A DNA stretch of 64,000 nucleotides from Lachnotalea sp041821265 (GCA_041821265.1 JBGUEQ010000006.1:1-64000), one strand, 5' to 3'. Shown: positions 43,252 through 53,092, numbered from the stretch's first letter. Notes: generated from the letters alone by a model not told the origin. Numbers and translations: made by a program.

Positions 43252-45189
43252 ATGAATAATTTGAAAAACAAGTACATAGTAGGTCATGAAAAGATTTATG
43301 TGTTATTTGTATTTGTGATAGGATGGATGTTGTTAGCATTACAACATAGTAATGTTGGAATGTATTATGATGATTTTGGAAATGCAGCATTAGCCTATGG
43401 TTATAAAGTAGAGGATGTAATAGGAACTAATTTTACAATAATGGACATCTTAGAATGGGCTAAATGGATTTATCTAAACTGGGGAGGTAGATTATTATAT
43501 GCGTGTGTAATATTAATCCCAATGTTGAAAAATGGAATTGGGCTGTATATGTTTATGCAATCTATTGTAATAGCATTAATTCTTTATACTATATACAGAA
43601 TTGCTTGTAAAATTCGGCAAGAAGATACATCAATTGGCATGGCGATTTTAGTATTTATTTTATATGGTCTGATTGGTAGAGAAATACATAGTAATGGAAC
43701 ATATTGGGCTTCGGCTTCCATATTATATGTTTGGTCTTTGTTACCAACACTTTTAGCAATTTTCTTTTTCTCTGATATATGTTCTAAAATAAAAAAAAAT
43801 GAGAGTGTGAAATTTTTTTGGTTTTACATTGTGGAAAGCGTATCAATTATCTTTGCAACACAATCACAAGAACAAATAGGTGGTTCATTAATTGTTTTCT
43901 TTTGCATCTATATATTATTACATCATATTAAAGACTTTAAGAAGTATTTGAAAGTAGATATATTTGTAATGATTTTAAGTATTATCTCTTATACAGTATT
44001 ATTTGTAGCACCGGGTAATTATGTTAGACTTAGTACGTGTGGAGAATTCACTACGTTCTCGTTAGTTAAAAAAATTAGCTATAATCTCCCAATCATAACT
44101 AAAATGTTTGTTAGTCATGATTTTCATATTTTTAATCAATTATTTATTATTGCAAATGTATTTGCAGTAATAATGATTTTAAAAATTAATTTTAAAAATA
44201 TTATTAACATATTGTTAACAATAACAACTATAGTTACATCGTTAATATATATGTATGGTTTGAATAATGATTATTGGATGTATGGTATATTGATATTTTT
44301 ATTAAATATGGCATTAGTTGCATGGCGTTACTTTTATCTAAAACATAAGCCAGAATTTATGGCATATTTTATGGCAGCAGCATCTTCAGTATTTTGCTTG
44401 ATTGTATCACCAGGTATAATGCCTAGGTGTTATATAGAATATGTTTTGTTTACATTTGCATATATTATGATACTTTATTTAGATTTTTATAAAAATATAT
44501 GTACAAGACAAGTCTTTAAATATGTTTTTATAATTTTCATACTATTTATCGGATTTAAGTCTTATTTGAATTTTCAGTCAGTATATGAAGGATATCATGA
44601 AAATAAGTTTTATGAAGATTATAATTACAATAAATTAAGAAATTGGAATAATACACAAGAAACGGTAGTTACATTGCTTAAATTTCCTAACAGTGAGTAT
44701 AAAGGCGTGGAATCTTATGAGATAAATTATGATGGCTGGATACGCGAGTATTATGATATACCAGAAAATGTTCAATTTAAGTGGATTGACTTTAGAGAAA
44801 GTAATGTCCTAATAGAGTATCAAGCTGGTTTTTATGATGTGGAAAATAATGATACCTATAAAGGGAGATGGAGTGATCAAGTTGGAGAAATTAGTATATA
44901 TAATTTTACTATGGAGCCATTAAATATTGGAATTAGTACAATAGCTTCAACAGGATATGAAGAAAATTCAAAATTATCAATAATTTTAGATGACCAAAGA
45001 TTTGAATATCAAATTTCAAGTGAACAGAAATCTATAACTTGTGAATTGATCTTAAAGCCCGGAAAAAATATCGTGACATTTTCAACAGATGCTAAACAAG
45101 TTGATGCTAAAGATGACCCAAGAAACTTGTTTTTTAGACTGCTAAATACAAAAGTAGAATTTAATTTGGAAGATTTTATACAGAACTAA
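43252..45189 (+). CDS. GT-C-like membrane protein with external C-terminal module
   Basis: 645 aa; ATG after GGAGGGA. Membrane segment 1, then YYDDFGNAALAYGY and LNWGGRLLYACVI in the first external loop, about eleven membrane segments to residue 445, then 200 external residues. The tail ends with a beta-sandwich-like module (about 515-645) finishing DDPRNLFFRLLN, resembling the last 120 residues of the proteins at 28758 and 37551. A possible promoter (TTGTTA 43136-43141, 19-base spacer, TATTAT 43161-43166) lies in the 160-bp gap upstream. Likely outer-face glycosyltransferase using a polyprenyl-phosphate sugar from a GtrB-like enzyme such as the next gene. Confidence 0.65.
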   Translation: MNNLKNKYIVGHEKIYVLFVFVIGWMLLALQHSNVGMYYDDFGNAALAYGYKVEDVIGTNFTIMDILEWAKWIYLNWGGRLLYACVILIPMLKNGIGLYMFMQSIVIALILYTIYRIACKIRQEDTSIGMAILVFILYGLIGREIHSNGTYWASASILYVWSLLPTLLAIFFFSDICSKIKKNESVKFFWFYIVESVSIIFATQSQEQIGGSLIVFFCIYILLHHIKDFKKYLKVDIFVMILSIISYTVLFVAPGNYVRLSTCGEFTTFSLVKKISYNLPIITKMFVSHDFHIFNQLFIIANVFAVIMILKINFKNIINILLTITTIVTSLIYMYGLNNDYWMYGILIFLLNMALVAWRYFYLKHKPEFMAYFMAAASSVFCLIVSPGIMPRCYIEYVLFTFAYIMILYLDFYKNICTRQVFKYVFIIFILFIGFKSYLNFQSVYEGYHENKFYEDYNYNKLRNWNNTQETVVTLLKFPNSEYKGVESYEINYDGWIREYYDIPENVQFKWIDFRESNVLIEYQAGFYDVENNDTYKGRWSDQVGEISIYNFTMEPLNIGISTIASTGYEENSKLSIILDDQRFEYQISSEQKSITCELILKPGKNIVTFSTDAKQVDAKDDPRNLFFRLLNTKVEFNLEDFIQN

Positions 45190-45287
45190 TTTGAAAATAG
45201 ATATTGTATTTATATTTTCAATCAAATTTGATTTTTATGATAATTATTGGTATAGTATATATTAATCGACAAGAATGGAGAGTTAAA

Positions 45288-46262
45288 ATGGATAAGAAAA
45301 TTTTATCAATTGTTGTTCCTTGCTACAATGAAGAAGAAGTTTTTTTAGAAACAGTAAAGAAACTTACTAATATAATAGAAAAATTGATTTATAATAATAA
45401 AATAGCTGAAGATAGCTTTATTTTATTTGTAAATGATGGAAGTAAGGATCGAACGTGGGAATTCATTGAAGAAGAGTTTAATAAAAACAAATATGTATGT
45501 GGATTAAAACTTGCAGGCAACGTTGGGCATCAAAATGCGTTATTGTCAGGTCTGATAACGGCAAAAGAAAGGGCAGATATAATAGTTTCAATCGATGCGG
45601 ATTTACAGGATGATGTTGATGTTATTGAGGAAATGGTTGATAAATATTATGAAGGTTATGACATTGTTTATGGAGTGCGTAATAATAGAGATACGGATTC
45701 AGCATTTAAAAGAATTACAGCACTTAGTTTTTATAAGTTAATGAGTGGACTTGGAGTTAAGTCCGTATATAATCATGCGGATTTTAGATTGATGAGTAGT
45801 CGTGCAGTAGAACACTTACAAAATTATAAAGAGCGCAATTTGTTTTTGAGAGGCATCGTTCCTTTGATTGGATATAAAACTGCTTCGGTATATTATAAAC
45901 GAGGTAAACGTGAAGCAGGTGAGTCGAAGTATCCGTTAAAGAAGATGATAGCATTTGCTTTAGATGGAATCACCTCATTTAGTGTTAAGCCAATTACTAT
46001 GATTGCTACAATTGGATTTTTTATATTGGTAGCTTGTGTGATTGCTATTCTATATATAATAATAGGTACATTAACAGGAAATACAGTTCCAGGCTGGTCG
46101 TCTACAATTATTTCAATTTGGTTTATTGGGGGAGTACAGCTATTATCTATTGGTATAGTAGGCGAATATGTTGGCAAAATTTATATAGAAGTGAAAGAAA
46201 GACCAAGATATAATATTGAAGTGATTTTAGAACATGGAACGAATAAAAAGAGTAGCATCTGA
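45288..46262 (+). CDS. GtrB-like polyprenyl-phosphate glycosyltransferase
   Basis: 324 aa; ATG at 45288 with GGAGAG upstream, rejecting a longer frame from 45204 that opens in AT-rich non-coding sequence. The GT2 domain has SIVVPCYNEEEVFLETV, FVNDGSKDRTWE, GNVGHQNALLSGL and VSIDADLQDD (metal site). Two C-terminal membrane segments (about 232-258 and 268-290) and the GEYVGKIYIEVKERPRY tail are hallmarks of GtrB/DPM1-type enzymes. It loads a hexose onto undecaprenyl phosphate for use outside by GT-C proteins such as its neighbours. Which sugar is unknown. Confidence 0.87.
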   Translation: MDKKILSIVVPCYNEEEVFLETVKKLTNIIEKLIYNNKIAEDSFILFVNDGSKDRTWEFIEEEFNKNKYVCGLKLAGNVGHQNALLSGLITAKERADIIVSIDADLQDDVDVIEEMVDKYYEGYDIVYGVRNNRDTDSAFKRITALSFYKLMSGLGVKSVYNHADFRLMSSRAVEHLQNYKERNLFLRGIVPLIGYKTASVYYKRGKREAGESKYPLKKMIAFALDGITSFSVKPITMIATIGFFILVACVIAILYIIIGTLTGNTVPGWSSTIISIWFIGGVQLLSIGIVGEYVGKIYIEVKERPRYNIEVILEHGTNKKSSI

Positions 46263-46306
46263 TTTTAAAGGGAATTTATATTATACTAATAAGAAGAAGG
46301 GATATC

Positions 46307-46335
46307 TTGAAAAAATATAGTTTTTGTGATAAAAT
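46307..46335 (+). promoter_or_regulatory. possible extended -10 promoter
   Basis: TTGAAA (46307-46312), 17-base spacer, TAAAAT (46330-46335) preceded by TGN. About 190 bases before the start at 46523, so the leader would be long. The rest of the 260-bp gap is AT-rich, with a lone TTGACA at 46464-46469 lacking a good -10. Confidence 0.4.
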
Positions 46336-46522
46336 CAGTTTGGTTATACAAAAGCTAATAATTGAGAAATAAAGGTTTAAAAATAAACATTATGTACAAG
46401 TATAAGCAATAATAAAAAACAGTATTGAAGTAACAAAATTTTACTTCTATTTTGAAAATAAATTTGACAGTAAACTTTTAATGTGTAACAATGCTATAAA
46501 TTTGATAAAGAAGGAAGATAAA

Positions 46523-47314
46523 ATGAAATACAATACGAACCATACATTTGCAGTATGTGCATATAAAGAAACAGAATTTCTTGAGAAATGTGTTAAATCA
46601 CTAGTAAATCAAACAGTAAAAAGTAATATTATTATTTGTACATCTACTCCATGTGATTTTATTGAAAATATGGCAGATAAATATGAGTTACCATTGTACG
46701 TAAGAGAAGGTAAAAGTGATATACAAGATGATTGGAATTTTGCTTGTGATTGTGCTGATACTGATTGGGTAACTGTAGCACATCAAGATGATTTTTATCA
46801 TCCTGAATACGAAACCGAATTAGTTAAAAACATTAATCAATATCCTGATGCTATAATGGCATTTACAGATTATCGCCCGGTAAAGCAAGGAAAGATTACA
46901 AAGGACATTAACTGCAAGGTACGTCATTTGTTCAGAACACCAATGAAGAGTAGCTTCCTAGCTAATATAAAATTCTTTAAAAAATATTTTTTGTCATTTG
47001 GTAACTGTATATGCTGTCCTGCGGTTGCTTATAATAAATCGCTAATTAATGGGCCAATATTTACGTCTAATCTTAAATTTGCATTAGATTGGGACACGTT
47101 TTTAAAATATGCCCAAAAGAATGGAAGGTTTTTATATATTGATAAACCGTTAACATTCTATAGGATTCATAATGAAGCTACAACCAAAGAGTTTATTGTA
47201 GATAATAAGAGAGTGGCGGAAGATATAGAAATGTTTGTGAAATTTTGGCCACAGTGGGTTACTAAAATTTTAATGAAATATTATGTAAAAGCATATGAAA
47301 CGTATACAGAATAA
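46523..47314 (+). CDS. GT2 family glycosyltransferase
   Basis: 263 aa; ATG at 46523 with AAGGAAGA upstream. A compact GT-A protein: HTFAVCAYKETEFLEKCVKSLVNQT, IICTSTPCDF, VTVAHQDDFYHPEYE (acidic metal site HQDD rather than DXD), and ALDWDTFLKYAQKNGRF near the C-terminus. No membrane segments. This GT2 branch is common in Lachnospiraceae glycan loci; specificity unknown. It lies just before manC, so a mannosyl donor is possible but not shown. Confidence 0.78.
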   Translation: MKYNTNHTFAVCAYKETEFLEKCVKSLVNQTVKSNIIICTSTPCDFIENMADKYELPLYVREGKSDIQDDWNFACDCADTDWVTVAHQDDFYHPEYETELVKNINQYPDAIMAFTDYRPVKQGKITKDINCKVRHLFRTPMKSSFLANIKFFKKYFLSFGNCICCPAVAYNKSLINGPIFTSNLKFALDWDTFLKYAQKNGRFLYIDKPLTFYRIHNEATTKEFIVDNKRVAEDIEMFVKFWPQWVTKILMKYYVKAYETYTE

Positions 47315-47417
47315 AAAAGTTTATTAATAGTCTATATTTTTACATATGTTGTATGTGACCTGTATTACTGAAAATAAAGTGATATGGGTCATAATAGCAA
47401 GATTGGGAGAGTAAATA

Positions 47418-48485
47418 ATGAAAGTATATGGTGTAATTATGGCGGGGGGAAGCGGTACTCGTTTTTGGCCATTAAGTAGAAAAACATTGCCAAAGCAACT
47501 TCTCAATTTGAGTGGAAATGGATTAATGATTAATGAAACAATTGATAGAATGGCAGATTTCATTAAAAAAGAAGATATTTTTATCGTAACAAACACAGAG
47601 CAAGTTGATAAAATGAAAGAATTGGTTGAAGTTGGAATTTTGATGGATCATATACTTGCAGAACCAGCAGCTAGAAATACAGCAGCATGCGTAGGTTATG
47701 CAGCAATGGAAATCATTAAGAAATATGGTGATGGGATTATGTGTATTTTTCCGGCAGATCATTATATTAAACAGGAAACGGAATTTGTAAAAGTACTTAA
47801 AAATGCAGTGAAAGCTGCAGAAAATAGCGATAAATTAGTAACGATAGGAATAACGCCAACATTTCCAGCAACTGGTTATGGATATATTAATTTTGATAAA
47901 CAAGAAAAAAATGAAATAAAGACAGTTCAAAAGTTTGTGGAAAAGCCAAACTATGAGACTGCTGTTAAGTATATGAAAAGTGGAGAGTTTTTATGGAATA
48001 GTGGAATGTTTATATGGAAATCGTCTACTATATTAGATAACTTTAAGCGTTTTTTACCTAAAGTCAATAATGCCATTGAACAAATTGGACAGGCCATGGG
48101 CACTCCAGCAGAGAAAGAAACCATTGATAGAATATACCCTGATATACCAAGTATTTCAATTGACTATGGTATTATGGAACGTTCCGACGACGTTGTTGTT
48201 CTAGAAGGGGATTTTGGATGGAATGATGTGGGAAGTTGGGATACATTAGGTGTTTTATATGATACGGATGACAACGGGAACATTATTAAGGGAGATCAAA
48301 TTAATATAGAAACGTCTAATTGCATATCTTATTCAGACAAGCGTTTAATTGCAACAATTGGAATAGATAATATGATAATTGTTGAAACTGACGATGTAGT
48401 GTTAGTATGTGCGAAGGATAAAGCACAAGATGTGAAGAAAATTGTTGATTTACTCAAGGAAAAAGGCAAGATTGAATATCTATAA
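47418..48485 (+). CDS. manC: mannose-1-phosphate guanylyltransferase
   Basis: 355 aa, the short single-domain form without the fused isomerase. MAGGSGTRFWPLSRKTLPKQLL is the nucleotidyl-transfer loop; CIFPADHYI, GYGYINF, VEKPNYETAVKYM and NSGMFIWK match GDP-mannose pyrophosphorylases, and GDFGWNDVGSWD is near-diagnostic. It makes GDP-mannose from mannose-1-phosphate and GTP in the cytoplasm. GGGAGAG lies before the ATG. The mutase at 50414 could supply mannose-1-phosphate. Confidence 0.92.
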   Translation: MKVYGVIMAGGSGTRFWPLSRKTLPKQLLNLSGNGLMINETIDRMADFIKKEDIFIVTNTEQVDKMKELVEVGILMDHILAEPAARNTAACVGYAAMEIIKKYGDGIMCIFPADHYIKQETEFVKVLKNAVKAAENSDKLVTIGITPTFPATGYGYINFDKQEKNEIKTVQKFVEKPNYETAVKYMKSGEFLWNSGMFIWKSSTILDNFKRFLPKVNNAIEQIGQAMGTPAEKETIDRIYPDIPSISIDYGIMERSDDVVVLEGDFGWNDVGSWDTLGVLYDTDDNGNIIKGDQINIETSNCISYSDKRLIATIGIDNMIIVETDDVVLVCAKDKAQDVKKIVDLLKEKGKIEYL

Positions 48486-48556
48486 TGGATAACTATGAAG
48501 ACACAAAATTGTTGTCAAATATAGTAAGATAAATCTACACAGAAAGTGGTAAAAGA

Positions 48557-49048
48557 GTGAGTATATTTGAGAAGATATGGCAGTTGATTGAGAAGATTGC
48601 CAAAGTAATTATTTATGGAATGTTGAAGAAAATAGGAGTTAAAATTTCTGAAGAGCAATGGATTACCTTCATGCAATTTATTAAATTTGGAATTGTAGGA
48701 TTATCAAATACATTTGTAGCATATGCAATCTATTTAATATGCTTGTTCTTAGGTTTTCATTACTTAGTGGGTAATGCAGTTGGGTTTGTTGCAAGTGTTC
48801 TTAATTCCTTCTATTGGAACTATAAGTATGTATTTAAGAGTAATGGAGTGGCAACAAGACGCTCCATGTTGAAGATGTTATTAAAAACATTTATGGCATA
48901 TGGTATCACCGGATTATTATTGTCTAATGTATTATTAATTGTATGGGTACAGTTTTTGCATATTTCCAAGGTTATCGCACCCTTAATTAATTTAATTATT
49001 ACAATTCCATTGAATTTTGTTATTAATAAATTATGGGCATTTAAATAA
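48557..49048 (+). CDS. gtrA: GtrA-family membrane protein
   Basis: 163 aa, four membrane segments after a short N-terminal amphipathic stretch. QFIKFGIVGLSNTFVAYAIYLI, GNAVGFVASVLNSFYWNYKYVFK and NFVINKLWAFK are GtrA family signatures. GtrA is thought to flip polyprenyl-phosphate-linked sugars outwards. With GtrB-like (45288, 52145) and GT-C-like (41728, 43252) proteins it completes a three-part system for adding sugars outside the membrane. GTG start with only a weak ribosome site; a terminator follows at 49154. Confidence 0.87.
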   Translation: MSIFEKIWQLIEKIAKVIIYGMLKKIGVKISEEQWITFMQFIKFGIVGLSNTFVAYAIYLICLFLGFHYLVGNAVGFVASVLNSFYWNYKYVFKSNGVATRRSMLKMLLKTFMAYGITGLLLSNVLLIVWVQFLHISKVIAPLINLIITIPLNFVINKLWAFK

Positions 49049-49153
49049 GACAAGGCAATACAATTGTAACCTTTTTTATTATGGTTTTGTATAAAAAATT
49101 ATTGGTTGTAAATCTTGTACCAATAATTTATAATAAGTCTAGTAGATTAATTG

Positions 49154-49186
49154 CGTGGTGAAATTGTAAAATCTCACCACGTTTTT
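49154..49186 (+). terminator. intrinsic terminator after gtrA
   Basis: CGTGGTGA pairs with TCACCACG, extended by ATT/AAT, followed by five T residues. It closes the transcription unit that began at 32 kb or a sub-unit of it. Confidence 0.87.
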
Positions 49187-49209
49187 GCGTGATAAGAATG
49201 TTTCGCAAA

Positions 49210-49231
49210 TTAGTAATTATGAAATTACTAA
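49210..49231. repeat. short inverted repeat upstream of glf
   Basis: TTAGTAATT and AATTACTAA are perfect 9-bp arms around ATGA, 50 bases before the glf start; AAATTACTA recurs at 49251-49259. Could be an operator; no clear promoter lies beside it. Confidence 0.35.
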
Positions 49232-49281
49232 GTAGTTATATTGAATTTTAAAATTACTATAGTATTAATGGAGGCAATAGA

Positions 49282-50382
49282 ATGAAATATGATTATCTAA
49301 TAGTAGGAGCAGGGTTATTCGGTTCGATTTTTGCCTATGAGGCAAATAAAAGAGGAAAAAAGTGTCTGGTAATTGACAAACGTTCACATATTGCAGGTAA
49401 CATATATACAAATAAAATAGAAGATATTAATGTACATCAATATGGCGCACATATTTTCCATACCAGCAATAAGCGTGTTTGGAACTATATACAACAGTTT
49501 GCTGAATTTAACCGGTATACCAATTCGCCAGTTGCAGTTTACAAGGATGAACTATACAATCTACCCTTTAATATGAATACCTTTAGTAAGCTATGGAATA
49601 TTAAGACTCCAGCACAGGCGAAGGAAATGATTCAAAAGCAAATTGAGGAAAGTGGTATTACCAACCCTCAGAATCTTGAAGAACAGGCAATTTCCCTAGT
49701 GGGCAGAGATATCTATGAGAAGCTCATAAAGGGCTATACAGAGAAGCAGTGGGGCCAGAGTGCTACAAAGCTTCCAAGCTTTATTATTAAAAGGCTTCCA
49801 GTTCGATTTACGTATGACAATAATTACTTTAATGATTTGTATCAGGGGATTCCAATTGGTGGGTACACCCAGATCGTAGAGAAGATGCTAGAAAACGCAG
49901 AGGTTAGATTGAATACAGACTATTTCGCGAATAAAGAGGAGCTAGATAGCTTGGCAAGTAAAACAGTATTTACGGGAATGATTGATGAATTCTATAATTA
50001 TCAGTTTGGTACATTGGAATATAGAAGTCTTAAATTTGAAAATGAAGTGATAGACGAAGAGAATTATCAAGGAAATACCGTAGTCAATTATACGGAATAC
50101 GAAGTTCCCTATACTAGGATTATTGAACACAAGCATTTTGAATTTGGAACGCAACCCAAAACAGTTATTACAAGAGAGTATCCTATGACCTGGGAAAAAG
50201 GCGATGAACCTTATTATCCAGTCAATAATGATAGAAATAATAATGTATACCAACAATATAAGGCACTGGCAGATCAAGAAGAGAATGTTATATTTGGGGG
50301 AAGATTAGCGGAGTATAAATATTATGATATGCACAACGTGATCGAACAGGCATTAAATTATGTAGATAAAGAATTAGGATAG
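49282..50382 (+). CDS. glf: UDP-galactopyranose mutase
   Basis: 366 aa, normal length. FAD-binding start YLIVGAGLFGSIFAYEANKRGKKCLVIDKR, NIYTNKIEDINVHQYGAHIFHT, FNMNTFSKLW, YTEKQWGQSATKLPSFIIKRLPVRFTYD and GGRLAEYKYYDMHN are all Glf signatures including the FAD and substrate arginines. It interconverts UDP-Galp and UDP-Galf, so galactofuranose is expected in one of the glycans. GGAGG lies 8 bases before the ATG. Followed after 31 bases by the phosphohexomutase, same transcription direction. Confidence 0.95.
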   Translation: MKYDYLIVGAGLFGSIFAYEANKRGKKCLVIDKRSHIAGNIYTNKIEDINVHQYGAHIFHTSNKRVWNYIQQFAEFNRYTNSPVAVYKDELYNLPFNMNTFSKLWNIKTPAQAKEMIQKQIEESGITNPQNLEEQAISLVGRDIYEKLIKGYTEKQWGQSATKLPSFIIKRLPVRFTYDNNYFNDLYQGIPIGGYTQIVEKMLENAEVRLNTDYFANKEELDSLASKTVFTGMIDEFYNYQFGTLEYRSLKFENEVIDEENYQGNTVVNYTEYEVPYTRIIEHKHFEFGTQPKTVITREYPMTWEKGDEPYYPVNNDRNNNVYQQYKALADQEENVIFGGRLAEYKYYDMHNVIEQALNYVDKELG

Positions 50383-50413
50383 AAGATAAATAATCGAATA
50401 AAAGGAGAAAACT

Positions 50414-52135
50414 ATGACTTATAAAGAAAATTACAACAATTGGTTAGAAAATCCATATTTTGATGAGACAACAAAAAGCGAGCTAAGAGCGATTACCAGT
50501 GAAGAGGAAATAACAGATCGTTTCTACAAGAATTTAGAGTTTGGTACCGGAGGGTTACGTGGAGTAATCGGTGCAGGTACCAATCGAATGAATATATATA
50601 CCGTTAGAAAGGCAACGCAAGGGCTTGCAAACTTTATTCTTAAGGAAGGTAAAGCAGATGCTGGAGTTGCCATTGCATATGATTCTAGGCATATGTCCCC
50701 AGAATTTAGTGAGGAAGCAGCTTTGTGCTTAAATGCAAATGGGATTAAGACGTATTATTTTGAATCGTTACGTCCAACACCAGAATTATCTTTTGCAGTG
50801 AGAGAATTAGGTTGTGTGGCAGGACTGGTTGTTACGGCAAGCCATAATCCGCCAGAATATAATGGATACAAAGTATATTGGGAGGATGGTGCACAGATTA
50901 CAGCACCAAAAGACACCCAGATTATTAATGAAGTGAATATAATTGAAGATTATGCTGTCGTTAAGACCATGAGCAAGGAAGAGGCTGTTGCGAAAGAGCT
51001 TTTTCATGTGATTGGAAAGGAAATAGACGAAAAATACTATGCGGCGCTTAGAGCATTAGTAGTAAATCCTGAGGCAATCAAAGCAGTTGCAAATGAGATG
51101 AAAATTGTATATACCCCTCTTCATGGTACCGGTAATATTCCAGTAAGAACCATATTAGAACAAATTGGATTCAAACATGTTTATGTTGTACCACAGCAGG
51201 AATTACCAGATCCTAATTTCTCAACGGTTAGTTATCCGAATCCAGAGGACAAGGATACCTTCGTATTAGCACTAGAATTGGCACGTAAAGTAGATGCGGA
51301 TGTAGTACTTGCGACCGATCCCGATGCAGATAGACTTGGAATTTATGCAAAAGATGTAAAGAGTGGGGAATATAAAGTATTCACAGGAAATATGTCAGGT
51401 TCTTTGATTTGCGAATATCTTTTATCAGCTAGAAAAGAAAAAGGATTACTGTCTAGTAACGGTGCAATTGTGGATACGATTGTTACAACGAATATGACAG
51501 AGGCAATTGCCAAAGAATATAATTTAAAACACATTGAAACGCTGACAGGATTTAAATATATTGGCGAGCAGATTAAATTCTTTGAACAAGATCATAGTTA
51601 CCACTATGAATTTGGTTTTGAAGAAAGTTATGGCTGTCTGGTAGGTACACATGCAAGAGATAAGGATGCTATTGTGGCAGTCATGAGTCTATGCGAAGCA
51701 GCAGCATACTATAAGACGAAAGGCTTAACACTGTGCGATCAGATGTTTAACATCTTCGAGAAATATGGTTACTACCGTGAAACGCTTCAGTCAGTTACAC
51801 TGAAGGGTGCGGATGGATCTAAGAAAATAGTAGCAATGATTGACGATTTTAGAAATAATACGCCAAAAGAAATTGGTGGAATTAAAGTAGTTAACTTTAG
51901 AGACTACCAATTTAATAAGATTACAAATATGGCGACGAAAGAGCAGTCAGAAACTGGACTTCCAGAGTCTAATGTATTATATTTTGAGATGGAAGATAAT
52001 GCTTGGTGTTGTGTTAGACCTTCAGGTACAGAACCTAAAATCAAGTTTTATATTGGAGTGAAAGATCATTCACTTGAATTGGCAGATAAAAAATTAGAGG
52101 AATTTTCAGAAGCGCTAATGAAGTTAGTGAATTAG
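50414..52135 (+). CDS. phosphoglucomutase/phosphomannomutase
   Basis: 573 aa, the long PgcA-type form. GTGGLRGVIGAGTNRMN at the N-terminus; VVTASHNPPEYNGYKVYW with the phosphoserine; ATDPDADRLGIYA metal loop; FGFEESYGCL sugar-binding loop; and RPSGTEPKIKFYIGV phosphate-binding loop. It interconverts hexose 6- and 1-phosphates, feeding UDP-glucose, dTDP-rhamnose and possibly GDP-mannose paths in this locus. AAAGGAG upstream of the ATG. Nine bases separate it from the next transferase gene. Confidence 0.92.
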   Translation: MTYKENYNNWLENPYFDETTKSELRAITSEEEITDRFYKNLEFGTGGLRGVIGAGTNRMNIYTVRKATQGLANFILKEGKADAGVAIAYDSRHMSPEFSEEAALCLNANGIKTYYFESLRPTPELSFAVRELGCVAGLVVTASHNPPEYNGYKVYWEDGAQITAPKDTQIINEVNIIEDYAVVKTMSKEEAVAKELFHVIGKEIDEKYYAALRALVVNPEAIKAVANEMKIVYTPLHGTGNIPVRTILEQIGFKHVYVVPQQELPDPNFSTVSYPNPEDKDTFVLALELARKVDADVVLATDPDADRLGIYAKDVKSGEYKVFTGNMSGSLICEYLLSARKEKGLLSSNGAIVDTIVTTNMTEAIAKEYNLKHIETLTGFKYIGEQIKFFEQDHSYHYEFGFEESYGCLVGTHARDKDAIVAVMSLCEAAAYYKTKGLTLCDQMFNIFEKYGYYRETLQSVTLKGADGSKKIVAMIDDFRNNTPKEIGGIKVVNFRDYQFNKITNMATKEQSETGLPESNVLYFEMEDNAWCCVRPSGTEPKIKFYIGVKDHSLELADKKLEEFSEALMKLVN

Positions 52136-52144
52136 GGAGAAAAA

Positions 52145-53092
52145 ATGCAATTATTATCAATCATTGTACCTTGTTATAACGAAGAGCAAGTACTTGAACT
52201 ATTTCATAAAAGAATTACTGAAATTTTTGTTGAAATGAAAGCAATGTATCAAGATTTAGATTTTCAGCTACTATTTATCAATGATGGCTCGAAAGATAAT
52301 ACGTTGAATTTAATTAAAGAATTAGCTCAAAAAGACAAATATGTGGATTATGTTTCTTTTTCAAGAAATTTTGGAAAAGAAGCGGCTATGTATGCGGGAT
52401 TACAAAATGCTTCGGGAGATTATATTGCAGTTATGGATGCAGACTTGCAAGACCCACCTGAGTTCTTAATTGAAATGTACAAAGAACTTTTGAATGGGAC
52501 AGCTGACTGCGTTGCGGCAAAGCGTGAGACAAGAAAAGGAGAACCCATCATTCGTTCTTTTTTTGCAAGGATGTTTTATCGAGGAATCAATAAGATATCT
52601 AAGACGGAAATCGTAGATGGTGCAAGGGATTTTCGATTAATGACGAAACAGATGGTAGAAGCAATACTTGAGATGTCAGAGTACAACCGATTTTCGAAAG
52701 GGATATTTGGCTGGGTAGGTTTTGAAACGAAGTGGATTGGTTATAAGAATGTGGAAAGAGCAGCAGGAACGACTAAATGGTCTTTTTGGAAATTGCTCAT
52801 TTATGCATTAGATGGAATAATAGCATTTTCCACAGCACCACTTATATTTGCAACAATAGTAGGATTACTATTTTGTCTTATTGCATTGATTATGATTGTT
52901 GTAATCATTGTTAAGACATTAGTGTTGGGAGATCCGGTTGCAGGTTACCCTTCTATGATATGCTTTATACTCTTATTAGGTGGAATCCAATTATTCTGTA
53001 TGGGAATTATAGGTCAGTATTTATCAAAGACCTACCTCGAAGTAAAGAAGAGACCAATCTACATAGCAAAAGAGAAGAAGTTGAGAAATTAA
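52145..53092 (+). CDS. GtrB/CsbB-like polyprenyl-phosphate glycosyltransferase
   Basis: 315 aa. SIIVPCYNEEQVLELFHKR, FINDGSKDNT, SRNFGKEAAMYAGLQNASGDY, VMDADLQDPPEF and DGARDFRLMTKQMVEAIL form the GT2 domain. Two C-terminal membrane segments (about 230-260 and 268-292) precede GQYLSKTYLEVKKRPIYI. It is a second enzyme of the GtrB class, distinct from 45288, so two different polyprenyl-phosphate sugars may be made. GGGAGA start site; terminator at 53186. Confidence 0.88.
   Translation: MQLLSIIVPCYNEEQVLELFHKRITEIFVEMKAMYQDLDFQLLFINDGSKDNTLNLIKELAQKDKYVDYVSFSRNFGKEAAMYAGLQNASGDYIAVMDADLQDPPEFLIEMYKELLNGTADCVAAKRETRKGEPIIRSFFARMFYRGINKISKTEIVDGARDFRLMTKQMVEAILEMSEYNRFSKGIFGWVGFETKWIGYKNVERAAGTTKWSFWKLLIYALDGIIAFSTAPLIFATIVGLLFCLIALIMIVVIIVKTLVLGDPVAGYPSMICFILLLGGIQLFCMGIIGQYLSKTYLEVKKRPIYIAKEKKLRN

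Noticed and set aside
45204..45287. N-terminal extension of the GtrB-like protein
   Set aside because: The added residues are unrelated to the family, and the ribosome site GGAGAG points to the ATG at 45288.
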